Source: Inonotus obliquus
Lineage: Eukaryota; Basidiomycota; Agaricomycetes; Hymenochaetales; Hymenochaetaceae
Assembly: GCA_032164295.1 (NCBI GenBank)
Contig: JAJHTX010000012.1
Span: 930,001-994,000 of the forward strand
Direction of reading: 5' to 3'
DNA length: 64,000 nucleotides
Under the pieces are notes generated by a model, which saw only the letters and a program-made list of their open reading frames with translations, made no database searches and was not told where the DNA came from. A program made the translations under genes and the position numbers. Positions 44,781 to 55,652 of this stretch are shown piece by piece. Each line of letters opens with the position of its first letter. The stretch's first letter is position 1.

Positions 44781-46185
44781 TTAGAATCTGGTAATGTCGC
44801 ACCCAAATATCCCTTTACAGATTCCAGTTCAATCAATCCAAGGTACTGACGATGATGAGAGGAAGATTGAACTCACAGTTAAGGAACCAATAATAGGGCA
44901 CGGTAATTCTGCATGTCAAGGAACAAGTAAGTTGCCTATATCTGTATCTATGATGAATTCAAAAGGAAAGCGTGGCGCACTTGTTTCGTATACTGAGTGT
45001 CTGAGTGAAGTATGCAGAACGCCAGAGGAGCCATGCAAGGCGACTACGTTGAGTCGATGAGTAGCCGTACTGATATCGACGGTAGTAGAGGATCTCACCC
45101 AGTTTCGCTTTCCTTTGGACCAGATTCGATCTTCGAGCGGTCGTACAGCGCTTTCCTGAGTGACAATCCGATAATTAGGATCCCGTGTTCCCCAATGTAT
45201 TGAACGGATGGATAACTCACCAGTCTCCTAGGTACGCAAGACTTCCACGGTTATGGAACTGGAACGGCTCTTCATTGGGCTTGTTACGTACAAGGCGATT
45301 CAAGACACGTGTAACGTATTTCGCATTTTGCGAAGCAACTGTACCTAATACACTATCAGAACCAGAACGTTGATTGCATGGTAACAGACCCGCGTACCTT
45401 GAGCTGTAGCAGGTAATGACTCGTCCTTGATAATCGCACAATCTCCAATAGCCCAGACACTTTCGTTGACGGTCCAGTCACTGCGGATGACATTCAAGTT
45501 CTTGTCTGTGTAGAGACTTCAGGTAGACAGAAAGTGACGAAGAGTCAGAATGCTGGGATCGACACGCTTAAAGGAAGTTACCTTCCGGTCTTTCCGTCCT
45601 TATCCACCTCTCCGATGGATTGAATGAGTGGGTTGGGAGCGAGCCCCGTACTCCAGACGAGAATCCCAAAAGGTACTACCCTCGATTCAGACCAATAATA
45701 AGTCGCAACACGCGCAACAGTTATGAATGCATCGCATACCTTCCCCTTGTTCCTTGACGTACAGCACACCCTAAATCGATAATCGTATGAACCAGCGGGT
45801 AAGTTATCTCGCAAAACCAATACATACCCTCTACACGTTCCACGTGGTGTTGAAGTCTAAGATTGATCCCATCTCTGGCAAACTTCCGTTCTGCGTACCT
45901 AAAAGTCAGTTAACTTGAAGGTACACGATCCGAAAGCAGCACCTAGCTCTAGTTTAACTGAATGATAGACGCACTGAGCCAATCCACGTTCGAATCCTCC
46001 AAGTACACGATCCGCGACATCATACAGATTGATTCGCGCGAATCGCGCGAGTTTATCTCCATATTTCCTTCTAATATCCGATTTGATCAAATCATGGAGC
46101 TCTGCAGCGAATTCGATGCCTGTAGAACCTGCACCGACAATACAGAAGTTGAGCAAGTTCCTTCAGTCGATACCCGAGAGTGCAT
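44781..46185 (-). pseudogene. NADH dehydrogenase 3' fragment, large copy
   Basis: About 1.4 kb, matching the 3' half of the gene at 55,653-58,179 including introns: [67 protein letters not shown] and the terminal exon ending at the TAA complement 44781. The homology stops at about 46,185, so the FAD-binding N-terminal half is absent. The ScTGIEF site has Ser-Thr for Pro-Thr. Confidence 0.8.
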
Positions 46186-46559
46186 GCGAAAGATCTCACT
46201 AACATGAATAACTTATAATATTACGAAAATGCACTACAATGTCTACAGAAGCCTCAAAGCAAGGGTCCAATTTTGATCGCATCAGATTACAGGGACCGGG
46301 TGGCGGGAGTTGAGAACGGGTGGTATGTCCCGCATAATGAAACTAACTAGCCAATGAGCAGCAATGAAGTACTGCTTTGTGGCTAGAAACTCGCTTTCGC
46401 CAGGACCATTATTGGATATACTGTAGCGGTCGTGGCCGTTTGGAGGGGAGTGCTCCCGACCGCCCAGGAAGGTTACTACGATAAACGGGAGGTTGAGAGG
46501 TCTGCAGCCAGTATGAGTGAGTGATTTGAAACCTGAGGAGACAAGGCGGAACCTCAGGC

Positions 46560-46990
46560 CCGACAAATGGCATCCATTGTATCAAGCAGACATAAATTCG
46601 CCGTAGTAATATCCCGAAACCTTTCGCCCATCGGCTTTGTCCTCATTCGTCTGAGCCAGTCTCTACGATACCTGGAAACACAATACTGGAGGGAGGCGAC
46701 CCAGTTCCATCCGGATCCAGGCCTTTCAATCTAGGTGGTTGCGGGGAAGTCGCAAATGATCTCAACCCAGTTCGACTCGAGGGACTCCTCGCTGGTATCA
46801 TAATTCCTTTACCCGGACCGTCGTCAACAAGAATCCTGCGTCTGCTACGCACATAGTCTTCCTAATCCTCCTCGCAGATAGAGATGAAATTATGAGAGTC
46901 GGTGGGAAGAGCACGCAGATATGTTTGGGCCCGTGACAAAGAGGTAGAATGAATGTGGTCCTGGAGTTTGGATGGATGTAGATGTACGAG
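46560..46990 (-). pseudogene. Array ORF family 3, frameshifted copy
   Basis: RSRRRILVDDG is followed by a frameshift; the downstream text in the other frame matches the 22.1 kb copy. Confidence 0.5.
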
Positions 46991-47179
46991 TCAGCCCTTG
47001 TGAGTGTTGAAAAAAAGTAGAAGAGAGAATCCACCTAGCAGGGCGAGGAGTTCGAGTATCATCTCGATAGCTGATTCGAGGTAGAAGAGTCAGTTTGACC
47101 AACGAAAGCTACGGTAACGCATGGGCAATAAATCACTCGGTCATTTGATCTTGGCTAGTCGAACGGGACATTGTGAAAT

Positions 47180-47381
47180 TCACTAAGGCACATGAGTCAT
47201 TAAAAGGGTTGCAGAGGCACTCAGGAGGCTACATAGGGCATTCAAGAAGGCCATGACGAGGTTGACGACCAGTACCAGGCGACTGACAGTAACTTTGCTA
47301 TCCAGACGAGGTCAGTTCAAGCGCTTAACGCGTGGACCGAATGGTTTAGATCCATGATTAAAGAAAATGGGAAATCATGTT
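47180..47381 (+). pseudogene. Array ORF family 2, copy before E, stop-containing
   Basis: GCRGTQEAT, a TAG, then GIQEGHDEVDDQYQAT and AWTEWFRSMIKENGKSC. The in-frame stop marks it as broken. Confidence 0.5.
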
Positions 47382-47618
47382 AAATCCAAGAAAATTCGTA
47401 GATTCCGCAGTCCAGCCACCAATGCTTATCGATGAGAGTGATAAAATCAGGCGGTGCAGTTGCGAAGCAACGGAGAGCGGAGTCATTCACACGAGGCTTC
47501 CGAATATGGAAACCAACACAATGAACAGATAATAGGACCCTGTCAAAGGCTACTGGGCCACTACTGTGATTAATGTCACAATGTCAAAGCTTGTCGCGTG
47601 TACTGTTTTTTTTGACAA

Positions 47619-47625
47619 TATAAAA
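47619..47625 (+). promoter_or_regulatory. TATA box of family copy E
   Basis: TATAAAA 149 bp before the ATG at 47768. Confidence 0.5.
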
Positions 47626-47767
47626 GGGTGAGCGGTGCGCGGCATTGGTTGGATGTAGAAATCATCCTCCTTCCACTCTCCCGACTGGCTCGTGCGTATT
47701 TTCGAGGCTCTAGTTTATCCATTACATTCCTGAGCAAACATCTTCACTTCTAGTACAGGAAATAACA

Positions 47768-48291
47768 ATGCGCGTGCGATTTGCTCTGCCCGCGTTTGCA
47801 GACTCGAAGTCACACGAGGATGCAACGACCATGTCTTCCCGCAGCATGTGCGATAGAATCGAACATGCGGCCTCACAGTTTCTCTGGTGCGTACGGCCTT
47901 TTGTTCAATCGCTCAAGACCTATAATCCGCTTACAGTTTCACCCTTAGTGAAAACCACAAACGTATTATAGGACTAGAGCCATTTTCTGCGCTGCCTTGG
48001 CAAGAGAAGATCCATCGTCAACTGCTTCTCGGGGCTTTCAACAAGCTTGCAGAGAGCTATGATGCCAAGGTCCAGGCGCTCTTGGGACTGAAGGTGCGCA
48101 TCGACCACCTCCGACAGTCTGCTCCAGCTTTGAAGTCGTACAAAGCCAGGAGCTTAGCCCGCCTCTCCATCGATCGCAAGGCGGAAGAAGTACTTTGGGA
48201 GTTGAAAGAAAAGGAGGCCGAAGAGAAGGAGATTTTAGAGGATATCTTCGATGTCGCAAAGGACATCGTGAAGCTAGGTCGCGCTGACTGA
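47768..48291 (+). CDS. Helical charged protein, array family copy E
   Basis: Not recognised. Exons 47768-47886 and 47949-48291, 153 aa. It starts MRVRFALPAFADSKSHED; exon 2 begins ENHKRIIGLEPFSALPWQE and includes ALKSYKARSLARLSIDRKAE. Its frame is open although the flanking ORF family 2 and 3 copies carry stops and frameshifts. Confidence 0.7.
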
Positions 48292-48909
48292 TCATACGGT
48301 ATGGTCTTCAGCGAGAAGAGTGTCCTTTGACAAATGTGGTGAAGTAGGAATGTATATGTACCCATCCTTTCCCGCTGTAGCGGTTATAGATTGTGTGCCT
48401 CAATGGGGCGATTACTGAGAGAAAGAACAGAACAAACACGAACGAGCCTTTGGCACGTCGAAGGACAACTAGTCCGTGTCCACTGAGATATTCATAGTGT
48501 GTCCAGTGAGCCCTCGTCTCAGGAAGAAGAAGAAGACACTACTAGTACCCTCATCATTAAGTTTCATTTCGTGGTCGTTGGTCGGTCGTTTCATCGTAAG
48601 TGACACGTGATAAGCCAGTTTCTCCTTTCTCTTTATCTAATTATAGAAAGCATGTCCCACGGCGACGCGTCGTGTTTCCGTCGAAATTCGAATTCAATTT
48701 TAAACCGCGACGCCTGGTAACAATAATGGTCAATCAAACTGCAAACACTTCGACGCCGCATAGCAAAGTTCTATATTATTCAGTAAACGAACTTACTTAG
48801 AGTCTCCCAAGGGAGCAATATAGTCAGTGTGCATTTGTCACTTCTCCGTGACAATGCCTCTTGACCAAGAATAGCGCCAGATACTAGGAGGGAGAAATAG
48901 GGTTGAGAA

Positions 48910-49786
48910 CACAATGCCTTCTGTGAAAGATCCCATACCGTACAGACTCAACCTCGTCGTAAGAACGTGGGTATGGATACCTTGTAGGCGTACGATCACT
49001 AGCACACGGTTGTTCTGTAAGCCCATCGACTCGGGAGTCGGAGGTGACCTATAGGCTATAGCTACCGGTATTGTTGATGCAGCATGCAGCAATGAGTCCA
49101 TTTTACTAGTGCTTCTCATTCTATTCCCACAAGGCATGGTACGTGAGGACCCTTTTGCGCTTCCTCAGTTTGGCTCCAAGAATATTTTACTTTGCTGCAC
49201 TGTAAGAAACTTCCAGAGGGAGAAAGATGGATGGGTTCTGGCTGCCAATGCCTCTAGCAGCCCCGGCTCCCAGAGTCCGCCCGACATCGTGATTCGTGCT
49301 TCGACATGCTCGACGGGCGGAAGGGCTCTGCAGGGGCAAAATCTTGAAGTAGAAGTGAGTGGGTAGCGAATTTGCTTTGTTTGAGAGCACTAGTACTGAT
49401 GTTAGCGTACGGACTGCGGAGGTGGCGGTTTGGGAACAAGAATTTTTCTTCTATTTCCTCCACTCCGCGGAGCAGACTACAATCTTCGGTAGCACACCAC
49501 CAAAGAGTTTCTGACTCTCAAGATACGATTGACTCGGACGTTTCTACGCGTCTGCACAAAGAAAAGAAAGAAAGAACGATATGCTCACGATTCCCGCCTT
49601 CGAAAAGTGAGAGATTCGCCTTACAGGTACTTTGGGTGCGGGAATAAGCGTAGGGTAACGATGGAATTCTAATTGAGATATACGGTGCCAAACTGTTGTA
49701 CAATTGCGGGGATTCGTTTTTGATACGTATGAAAATCTATGGAGAGGCCTAGGTAGCCAAGTTCGTTGTCAAAGCGAGAGCAAGTT
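48910..49786. repeat. Array 3' flank module, copy 2
   Basis: Same order of sequence as 43,964-44,780 and 54,790-55,652, with indels. No intact gene. Confidence 0.55.
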
Positions 49787-50090
49787 AGAATCTGGTGATG
49801 TCGCGCCCAAATATCCCTTTACAGATTCCAGTTCAATCAATCCAAGGTACTGACGACGATGAGAGGAAGACTGAACTCACAGTTAAGGAACCAATAATAT
49901 GGTACGGTAATTCTGTATGTCACGACACAAGTAAGTTGTCTATGTATATGTCTATGATGAAGTCAAAGGAAAGCGTGACGCACTTGTTTCGTATACTGAG
50001 TGTCTGAGTGAAGTATGCAGAACGCCAGAGGAGCCTTGCAAAACGACTACGCTGAGTCAATGGGTAGCCGCACCGCTGTCGACGATAGTA
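49787..50090 (-). pseudogene. NADH dehydrogenase 3' fragment, small copy
   Basis: About 0.3 kb: the terminal exons only ([18 protein letters not shown] and the last exon). The homology breaks at about 50,090, where an array module begins (GATAGCTGATTCGAGGTCG). Confidence 0.75.
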
Positions 50091-50219
50091 GATAGCTGAT
50101 TCGAGGTCGAAGAGGCAATTTGACTGACGAAAACCATACGGTAACGCATGGGCGATAAACTCACTCACTCATTTGATCTTGCATAGTCGAGCGGGATATT
50201 GTGAAATTCACTGGAGCAC

Positions 50220-50411
50220 ATGGGCCGTTATAATGGTTGCAGAGGCGCTCAGGGGGCTACATATGCCATTCAAGAATGCCATGACGAGGTTGACGACCAG
50301 TACCAGGCGGCTGACAGTAACTTTGCTATCCAGACCAGGTCAGTTCAAGCGCTTAATGCGTGGACCGAGTGGTTTAGATCCATGGCAAAAGATAAAGGGA
50401 AACCATGTTAA
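50220..50411 (+). CDS. Array ORF family 2, copy before F
   Basis: 63 codons, MGRYNGCRGAQGATYAIQ to WFRSMAKDKGKPC. Same reading frame as the copies at 21.4 and 25.2 kb. Unknown. Confidence 0.35.
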   Translation: MGRYNGCRGAQGATYAIQECHDEVDDQYQAADSNFAIQTRSVQALNAWTEWFRSMAKDKGKPC

Positions 50412-50647
50412 ATCTAAGAAAAATTCCTGGATTCCGCAATCCGGCCACTAATCCTTATCGATGAGAGTGAAAAATTCAAGAGGTGCAGTTGCGAAGCAAC
50501 GGAGAGCGGAGTCATTTACACGAGGCTTCCGAATACGGAAACCAACACAATGGACAGATAATAGGACCCTGTCAAAGGCTACTGGGCCACTACTGTGATT
50601 AATGTCACAATGTCAAAGCTTGTCGCGTGTACTGTTTTTTTTGACAA

Positions 50648-50654
50648 TATTAAA
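50648..50654 (+). promoter_or_regulatory. Degenerate TATA box of family copy F
   Basis: The position of the conserved box reads TATTAAA, so copy F may be less active. Confidence 0.4.
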
Positions 50655-50795
50655 GGGTTAGCGGTGCGCGGCATTGGTTGATTGTAGAAATCATCCTCTT
50701 GAACTCTCCCGACTGGCTCGTTCGTATTTTTGAGGCTCTAGTTTATCCATTTCATCACTGAGCAAACATCTTCACTTCTAGTACAGAAAATAACA

Positions 50796-51319
50796 ATGCG
50801 CGTGCGATTTTCTCTGCCCGCGTCTGAAGACTCGAAGCCACACGAGGATACAACGTCCATGTCTTCCCGCAGTATGTGCGATAGAATCGAACATGCGGCC
50901 TCACAGTTTCTCTGGTGCGTACGACCTTTTGTACAATCGCTCAAGACCTATAATCCACTTACGGTTTCACCCTTAGTGAAAACCATAAGAGAATAATAGG
51001 ACCAGAGCCATTTTCTGCGCTGTCTTGGCAAGAGAAGATATATCGCCAACTGCTTCTCGGGGCTTTCAGCAAGCTTGCAGAAAGCTATGACACCAAGGTC
51101 CAGGCGCTCTTGGGACTGAAGGTGCGCATCGACCACCTCCGACAGTCTGCTCCAGCTTTGAAGTCGTACAAAGCCAGGAGCTTAGCCCGCCTCTCCATCG
51201 ATCGCAAGGCGGAAGAAGTACTTCGGGAGTTGAAAGAAAAGGAGGCCGAAGAGAAGGAGATTTTAGAGGATATCTTCGATGTCGCAAAGGACATCGTGAA
51301 GCTAGGTCGCGCTGACTGA
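50796..51319 (+). CDS. Helical charged protein, array family copy F
   Basis: Not recognised. Exons 50796-50914 and 50977-51319, 153 aa. It starts MRVRFSLPASEDSKPHED; exon 2 begins ENHKRIIGPEPFSALSWQE. Near-identical to C and E in exon 2, whose charged tail ELKEKEAEEKEILED is unchanged. Open frame throughout. Confidence 0.7.
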
Positions 51320-52379
51320 TCATACGGTATGGTCTTCAGCGAGAAGAGTGTCCTTTGACAAAATTGGTGAAGTAGGAATGTATATGTACCCATCCTTTCC
51401 CGCTGTAGCGGTTATAGATTTTGTGCCTCAATGGGGCGATTACTGAGAGAAAGAAGAGAACAAACACGAACGAGCCTTTGGCACGTCGAAGGACAACTAG
51501 TCCGTGTCCACTGAGATGTTTATAGTGTGTCCAGTGAGCCCTCGTCTCAGGAAGGCGCCGGTGAAAAAGAAGACGCTACTAGTACCCTCATCATTAAGTT
51601 TCGTGGTCGTGGTCGGTCGTTTCATCATAAGTGACACGTGATAAGCCGTTTCCCCCTCTCCCTGTATCTGAACACAGAAAACATGTCCCACGGCCACGGT
51701 ATGGAGATGATGTACCACGTGAAAGACGCGTCGCGTTTCGCCGAACGAAATTTCGAATTCAATTTTAAACCGCGATGCCTGGTAATAATGGTCAATCAAA
51801 CTGCAAACACTTCGGCGCCGCATAGCAAAGTTCTATATTATTCAGTAAACGAATTTACTTAGAGTCTCCCAAGGGAGCAATATAGTCAGTGTGCATTTGT
51901 CACTTCTCCGTGACAATGCCTCTTGACCAAGAATAGCGCCAGATACTAGGAGTGAAAAATAGGGCTGAGAACACACTGAGTTTCGTGGTTTTAAGTCCCT
52001 GACACCCTCTACTGTGTACGCCCAACCTTATCGTGAGAGAAAAGAGTCCGGATTGCCTTGTAAGTACGATAACTAGCACACGATTGTTCTGTAAACCCAT
52101 GGACTCGGGAGTCGGAGGCAACCTATAGTCTACAGAAGACCTCAAAGCAAGGGTCCAGTTGTTGATTGAGGAACCAAGCGGTATCAACGCAGACGAATCA
52201 AGTCACAGGGACCGGACGGCATGGCCTACATAATGAAACTAAACTAGCCAATGAGCAGCAATGAAGTGGTCTTTAAACTCGCTTTCGTCCGGGCCATTGT
52301 CGGCTATACTGTATCGCTCTATGGCCGTTTGGGGAGGGGGGGGGGGGGTCTGGGAGGAGTGCTACTGACCACCCACGAG

Positions 52380-52830
52380 TCGGCTATGTCCTCACCAGGC
52401 TGTTCAATCCATGTGGTTGCTGGGAGTCGCGAATAATCTCAACCCAGCTCGACTCTAGGGACTCCTCGCTGGCATCATAATCCCCATCACACGGGTCATC
52501 GTCAACAAGACTCCTGCGTCTGCTTCGCACATAGTCTTCCGAATCGGGCTCTGAGACTCACGTCGAAAGCTACTCACGCATAGAGATGAAATCATGAGAG
52601 TCGGTAGGAACTTACTACGAAGTACACGCAGATATGTTTGAACCCGTGAGAATCTCAGGTCGATAGGCGGGCCACCGAGTGTTCAGATGATGGGTACGTA
52701 GTACATCTCGGAATAGATTTCACGCGTCCAATCTCAACTCCAAGGAGGTAGAATGAGCGTGGTCTTGGACTTTGGATGCACGAGCCCATAGCGACGTATT
52801 GACATTTTCAACATCTTTCACCATGATGTT
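52380..52830 (-). pseudogene. Array ORF family 3, truncated copy with a better-preserved 5' part
   Basis: Minus-strand EPDSEDYVRSRRRSLVDDDP and SLESSWVEIIRDS, then a one-base loss. Upstream, MVKDVENVNTSLWARASKVQ (from about 52,823) may be the true first exon. Its 3' end is cut by a G run near 52,334-52,349. Confidence 0.45.
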
Positions 52831-53070
52831 TCTGGAGTCTACACTCCTTCGACGCGATGCAAATATAAACAAAAGAGGACAAAAAATTATGCTCTTGTGT
52901 GTGTAGGAAAAGATAGAAGAGAGAATCCACTTAACAGGGCGAGGAGTTCGAGTATGTAGTATCTACTATCATCTCGTTAACTGATTCAAGGTCGAAGAGG
53001 CAATTTGACTAACGAATAAATGGTAACGCATGGGCGATAAAATCACTCGATATTGTGAAACTCATTGGAG

Positions 53071-53265
53071 CACACGGGCCACGAAAAGGGTTGCAGAGGC
53101 ACTCAGGGGGCTACATATGCCATTCAAGAACGCCATGACGAGGTCGACGACCAGTACCGGGCGACTGTCAGTAACTATGCTATCCAGACGAGGTCCGTTC
53201 AAGCGCTTAATGCGTGGACCGAGTGGTTTACATCCATGGCTAAAGAAAAGGGGAAATCATGTTAA
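53071..53265 (+). CDS. Array ORF family 2, copy before G (no ATG)
   Basis: GCRGTQGATYAIQERHDEVD to WFTSMAKEKGKSC, open, but lacking the ATG found in the other copies. Probably not translated alone. Confidence 0.3.
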   Translation, partial: HTGHEKGCRGTQGATYAIQERHDEVDDQYRATVSNYAIQTRSVQALNAWTEWFTSMAKEKGKSC

Positions 53266-53500
53266 ATCTAAGAAAAGTTCCTGGATTCCGCAATCCGGCC
53301 ACTAATCCTTATCGATGAGAGTGATATAATCAAGAGGTGTAGATGCCAAGCAACGGAGAGCGGAGTCATTTACGCGAGGCTTCCGAATATGGAAACCAAC
53401 ACAATGAACAGATAATAGGACCCTGTCAAAGGCTATTGGGCCACTACTGTGATTAATGTCACAATGTCAAAGCTTGTCGCGTGTACCGTCTTTTTTACAG

Positions 53501-53507
53501 TATAAAA
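53501..53507 (+). promoter_or_regulatory. TATA box of family copy G
   Basis: TATAAAA 149 bp before the ATG at 53650. Confidence 0.5.
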
Positions 53508-53649
53508 GGGTGAGCGGTGCGCGGCATTGGTTGGTTGTAGAAATCATCTTCCTTCCACTCTCTCGACTGGCTCGTGCGTATTTTCGAGGCTCTAGTTTAT
53601 CCATTTCATCACTGAGAATACATCTTCACTTCTAGTACAGAAAATAACA

Positions 53650-54166
53650 ATGCGCGTGCGATTTGCTCTGCCCGAGTCTGCAGACTCGAAGCCACATGAG
53701 GATGCAATGTCTTCCTGGAGCGTGTGCGATACGATCGAGCACGAGGCTTCACTGTTTCTCCGGTACGTACGATCTTTGTACAATCGCCCAAGACCTAAAA
53801 TCCGCTCACGATTTCACCCTTAGTGAAAATCATGAACGTCTTTTAGGACCAGTGCCATTTCATGCGGTGCATTGGCAGGAAAAGGTCCATCTCAAACTGC
53901 GTCTCGAGGCTTTCATGAAGCTGTCAGAGATCTATGCGATCAAGGTCCAGGCGCTCTTAAGAGTGAAAGCGCGCACTGAACACCTCCGACGCTCCGCTCA
54001 AGCTTTGATCTCACGCAAAGCTAAGAGTTTAGTCCGCTTCTACATGGATCGTATGGCGGAAGAAGTACTCCGGGAGTTGAAGGCAAAGGAGGCTGAAGAG
54101 AAGGAGATTTTAGAGGATGTCTCCGATGTCGCAAAAGACATCATGAAGCTGGGCCGCGCTAACTGA
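53650..54166 (+). CDS. Helical charged protein, array family copy G
   Basis: Not recognised. Exons 53650-53762 (113 nt) and 53824-54166, 151 aa, with the same two-codon shortening as copy D. It starts MRVRFALPESADSKPHEDAM; exon 2 includes GPVPFHAVHWQEKVHLKLRL and ends IMKLGRAN. It lies nearest the NADH dehydrogenase gene, with one 3' flank module between. Confidence 0.7.
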
Positions 54167-54789
54167 TCTGCACGGAATGGTCTTCCTTGAGAAGAGTGTC
54201 CTTTAGCAGATGTGGTGTAGTAGGAATGCATGTATCCATCCTTTCCCGCTGCAGCGGTTATAGATTGTGTGCCTCAATGAGAGAAACAAGAGAACGAGCC
54301 TTTGGCACGTCGAAGGACAACTGGACCGTGTCCATTGAGGTGTTTATAATAGGTCCAGTGAGCCCTCGTCTCAGGAAGGCTCCGGTGAAGAAGACGACGC
54401 TACTAGTACACTCATCATTAAGTTTCGTGGTCGTGGTCGGTCGCCTCAGATTCATCGTAAGTGACACGTGATAAGCCGGTTTCCCCTTTCTCTTTATCTA
54501 AATACAGAAAATATGTCCCACGGCAGCACCACGTGACAGAGGCGTCGCGTTTCGCCGAACGAAATTTCGAATTCAAACAAATTTAAACCGCGATGCCTGG
54601 TAATAATGGTCAATCAAACTGCAAACACTTCGACGGCGCATAGCAAAGTTCTATATTATTCAGTAAACGAACTTACTTAGAGTCTCCCAAGGGAGCAATA
54701 TAGCTAGTGTACATTGGTCACTTCTCCGTGACAATGCCTCTTGACCGAGAGGAGTGCCAGATACTAGGAGGGTAAATAGGGTTGAGAAC

Positions 54790-55652
54790 ACAATGCTTTC
54801 TGTGAAAATTGAACTACCATACCGTACACGCCCAACCTCATAAGAACATGGGTCTGGATTACTTTGTAGACGTACGATCACTAACACACGGTCGTTCTGT
54901 AAGCCCATGGAGTCGGGAGTCGGAGGTGACCTATAGGCTATAGCTACCTGTATTGTTGATGCAGCATGCAGCAATGACTCCATCTTACTAGTGCTTCTCG
55001 TTCTATTCCCATAAGGCATAGTACGTGAGAACCCATCTGCGCTTCCTCGGTTTGGCTCCAAGAATGTTTTAGTTTGCTGCACTGTAAGAAACTTTCAGAG
55101 GAGAAAGATGGACGGGTTCTGGCTGCCAATGTCTCTATCAGCCCCGGCTCCCAGAGTCCGCCCGACATCGTGATTCGTGCTTCGAGATGATCGACGGGCG
55201 GAAGGGCTCTGCAGGAGCAAAGTCTTAAGGGAGTGGGCGAGTAGCGATTTTTTTTGCTTGAGAGCACTGATGTTAGCAGGTGGCGGTTCGGGAACAAGAA
55301 GTTTTCAGCTATTTCTGCCACCTTTTTGGCGCAGACTACGATCTTCGGTGGAACACCACCAATGAATCTCTAACTCACGAGATACGATTGACTCGGACTT
55401 TGCTATGCGTCAGCACAAAGAAAAGAAAGAAAGAACGACATGCTCACGATTCCCGCCTTCGAAAAAGGAGAGATTCGGCTTACGGGTACTTTGAGGGCGG
55501 GAATAAGCGTAGGGTAACGATGGAACTCTATTTGAATATATAATTAGATATACGGTGCCAAAGTGTTGTACAATTGCGGGGATTCCTTTTTGATAGGTAT
55601 AGAAATCTATAGAGAGGCCTAGGTGGCCAGATTTGTTGTCACTGAGAGCAAG
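54790..55652. repeat. Array 3' flank module, copy 3 (next to the intact NADH dehydrogenase gene)
   Basis: Likely the source arrangement for the two other copies, since here the module abuts the complete gene. Confidence 0.55.

Larger units (their letters stand above)
17110..55652. repeat. Complex repeat array built on a seven-copy gene family
   Basis: Between ORC3 and the NADH dehydrogenase gene the same modules recur in both orientations. They are (1) the two-exon helical-protein gene, copies A to G; (2) a 63-codon ORF module upstream of it; (3) an oppositely oriented ORF module; and (4) a 3' flank marked by CAAGGGAGCAATATAG and CAGATACTAGGAGG. Flank copies occur near 17,250, 18,900, 24,230, 42,290, 48,810, 51,870 and 54,690. 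Copies A and B point left and C to G point right. Without the three later transposon insertions the array would be about 20 kb. Module order varies, as expected after unequal exchange. Ends are approximate. Confidence 0.75.

Noticed and set aside
49909..50168. Separate gene for the frame containing [10 protein letters not shown]
   Set aside because: It is the duplicated terminal part of the NADH dehydrogenase gene fused to array sequence.
17600..54166. Calling the helical gene family a spore killer or an effector
   Set aside because: No signal peptide, membrane segment or sequence match supports either. Only copy number and repeat setting are suggestive.
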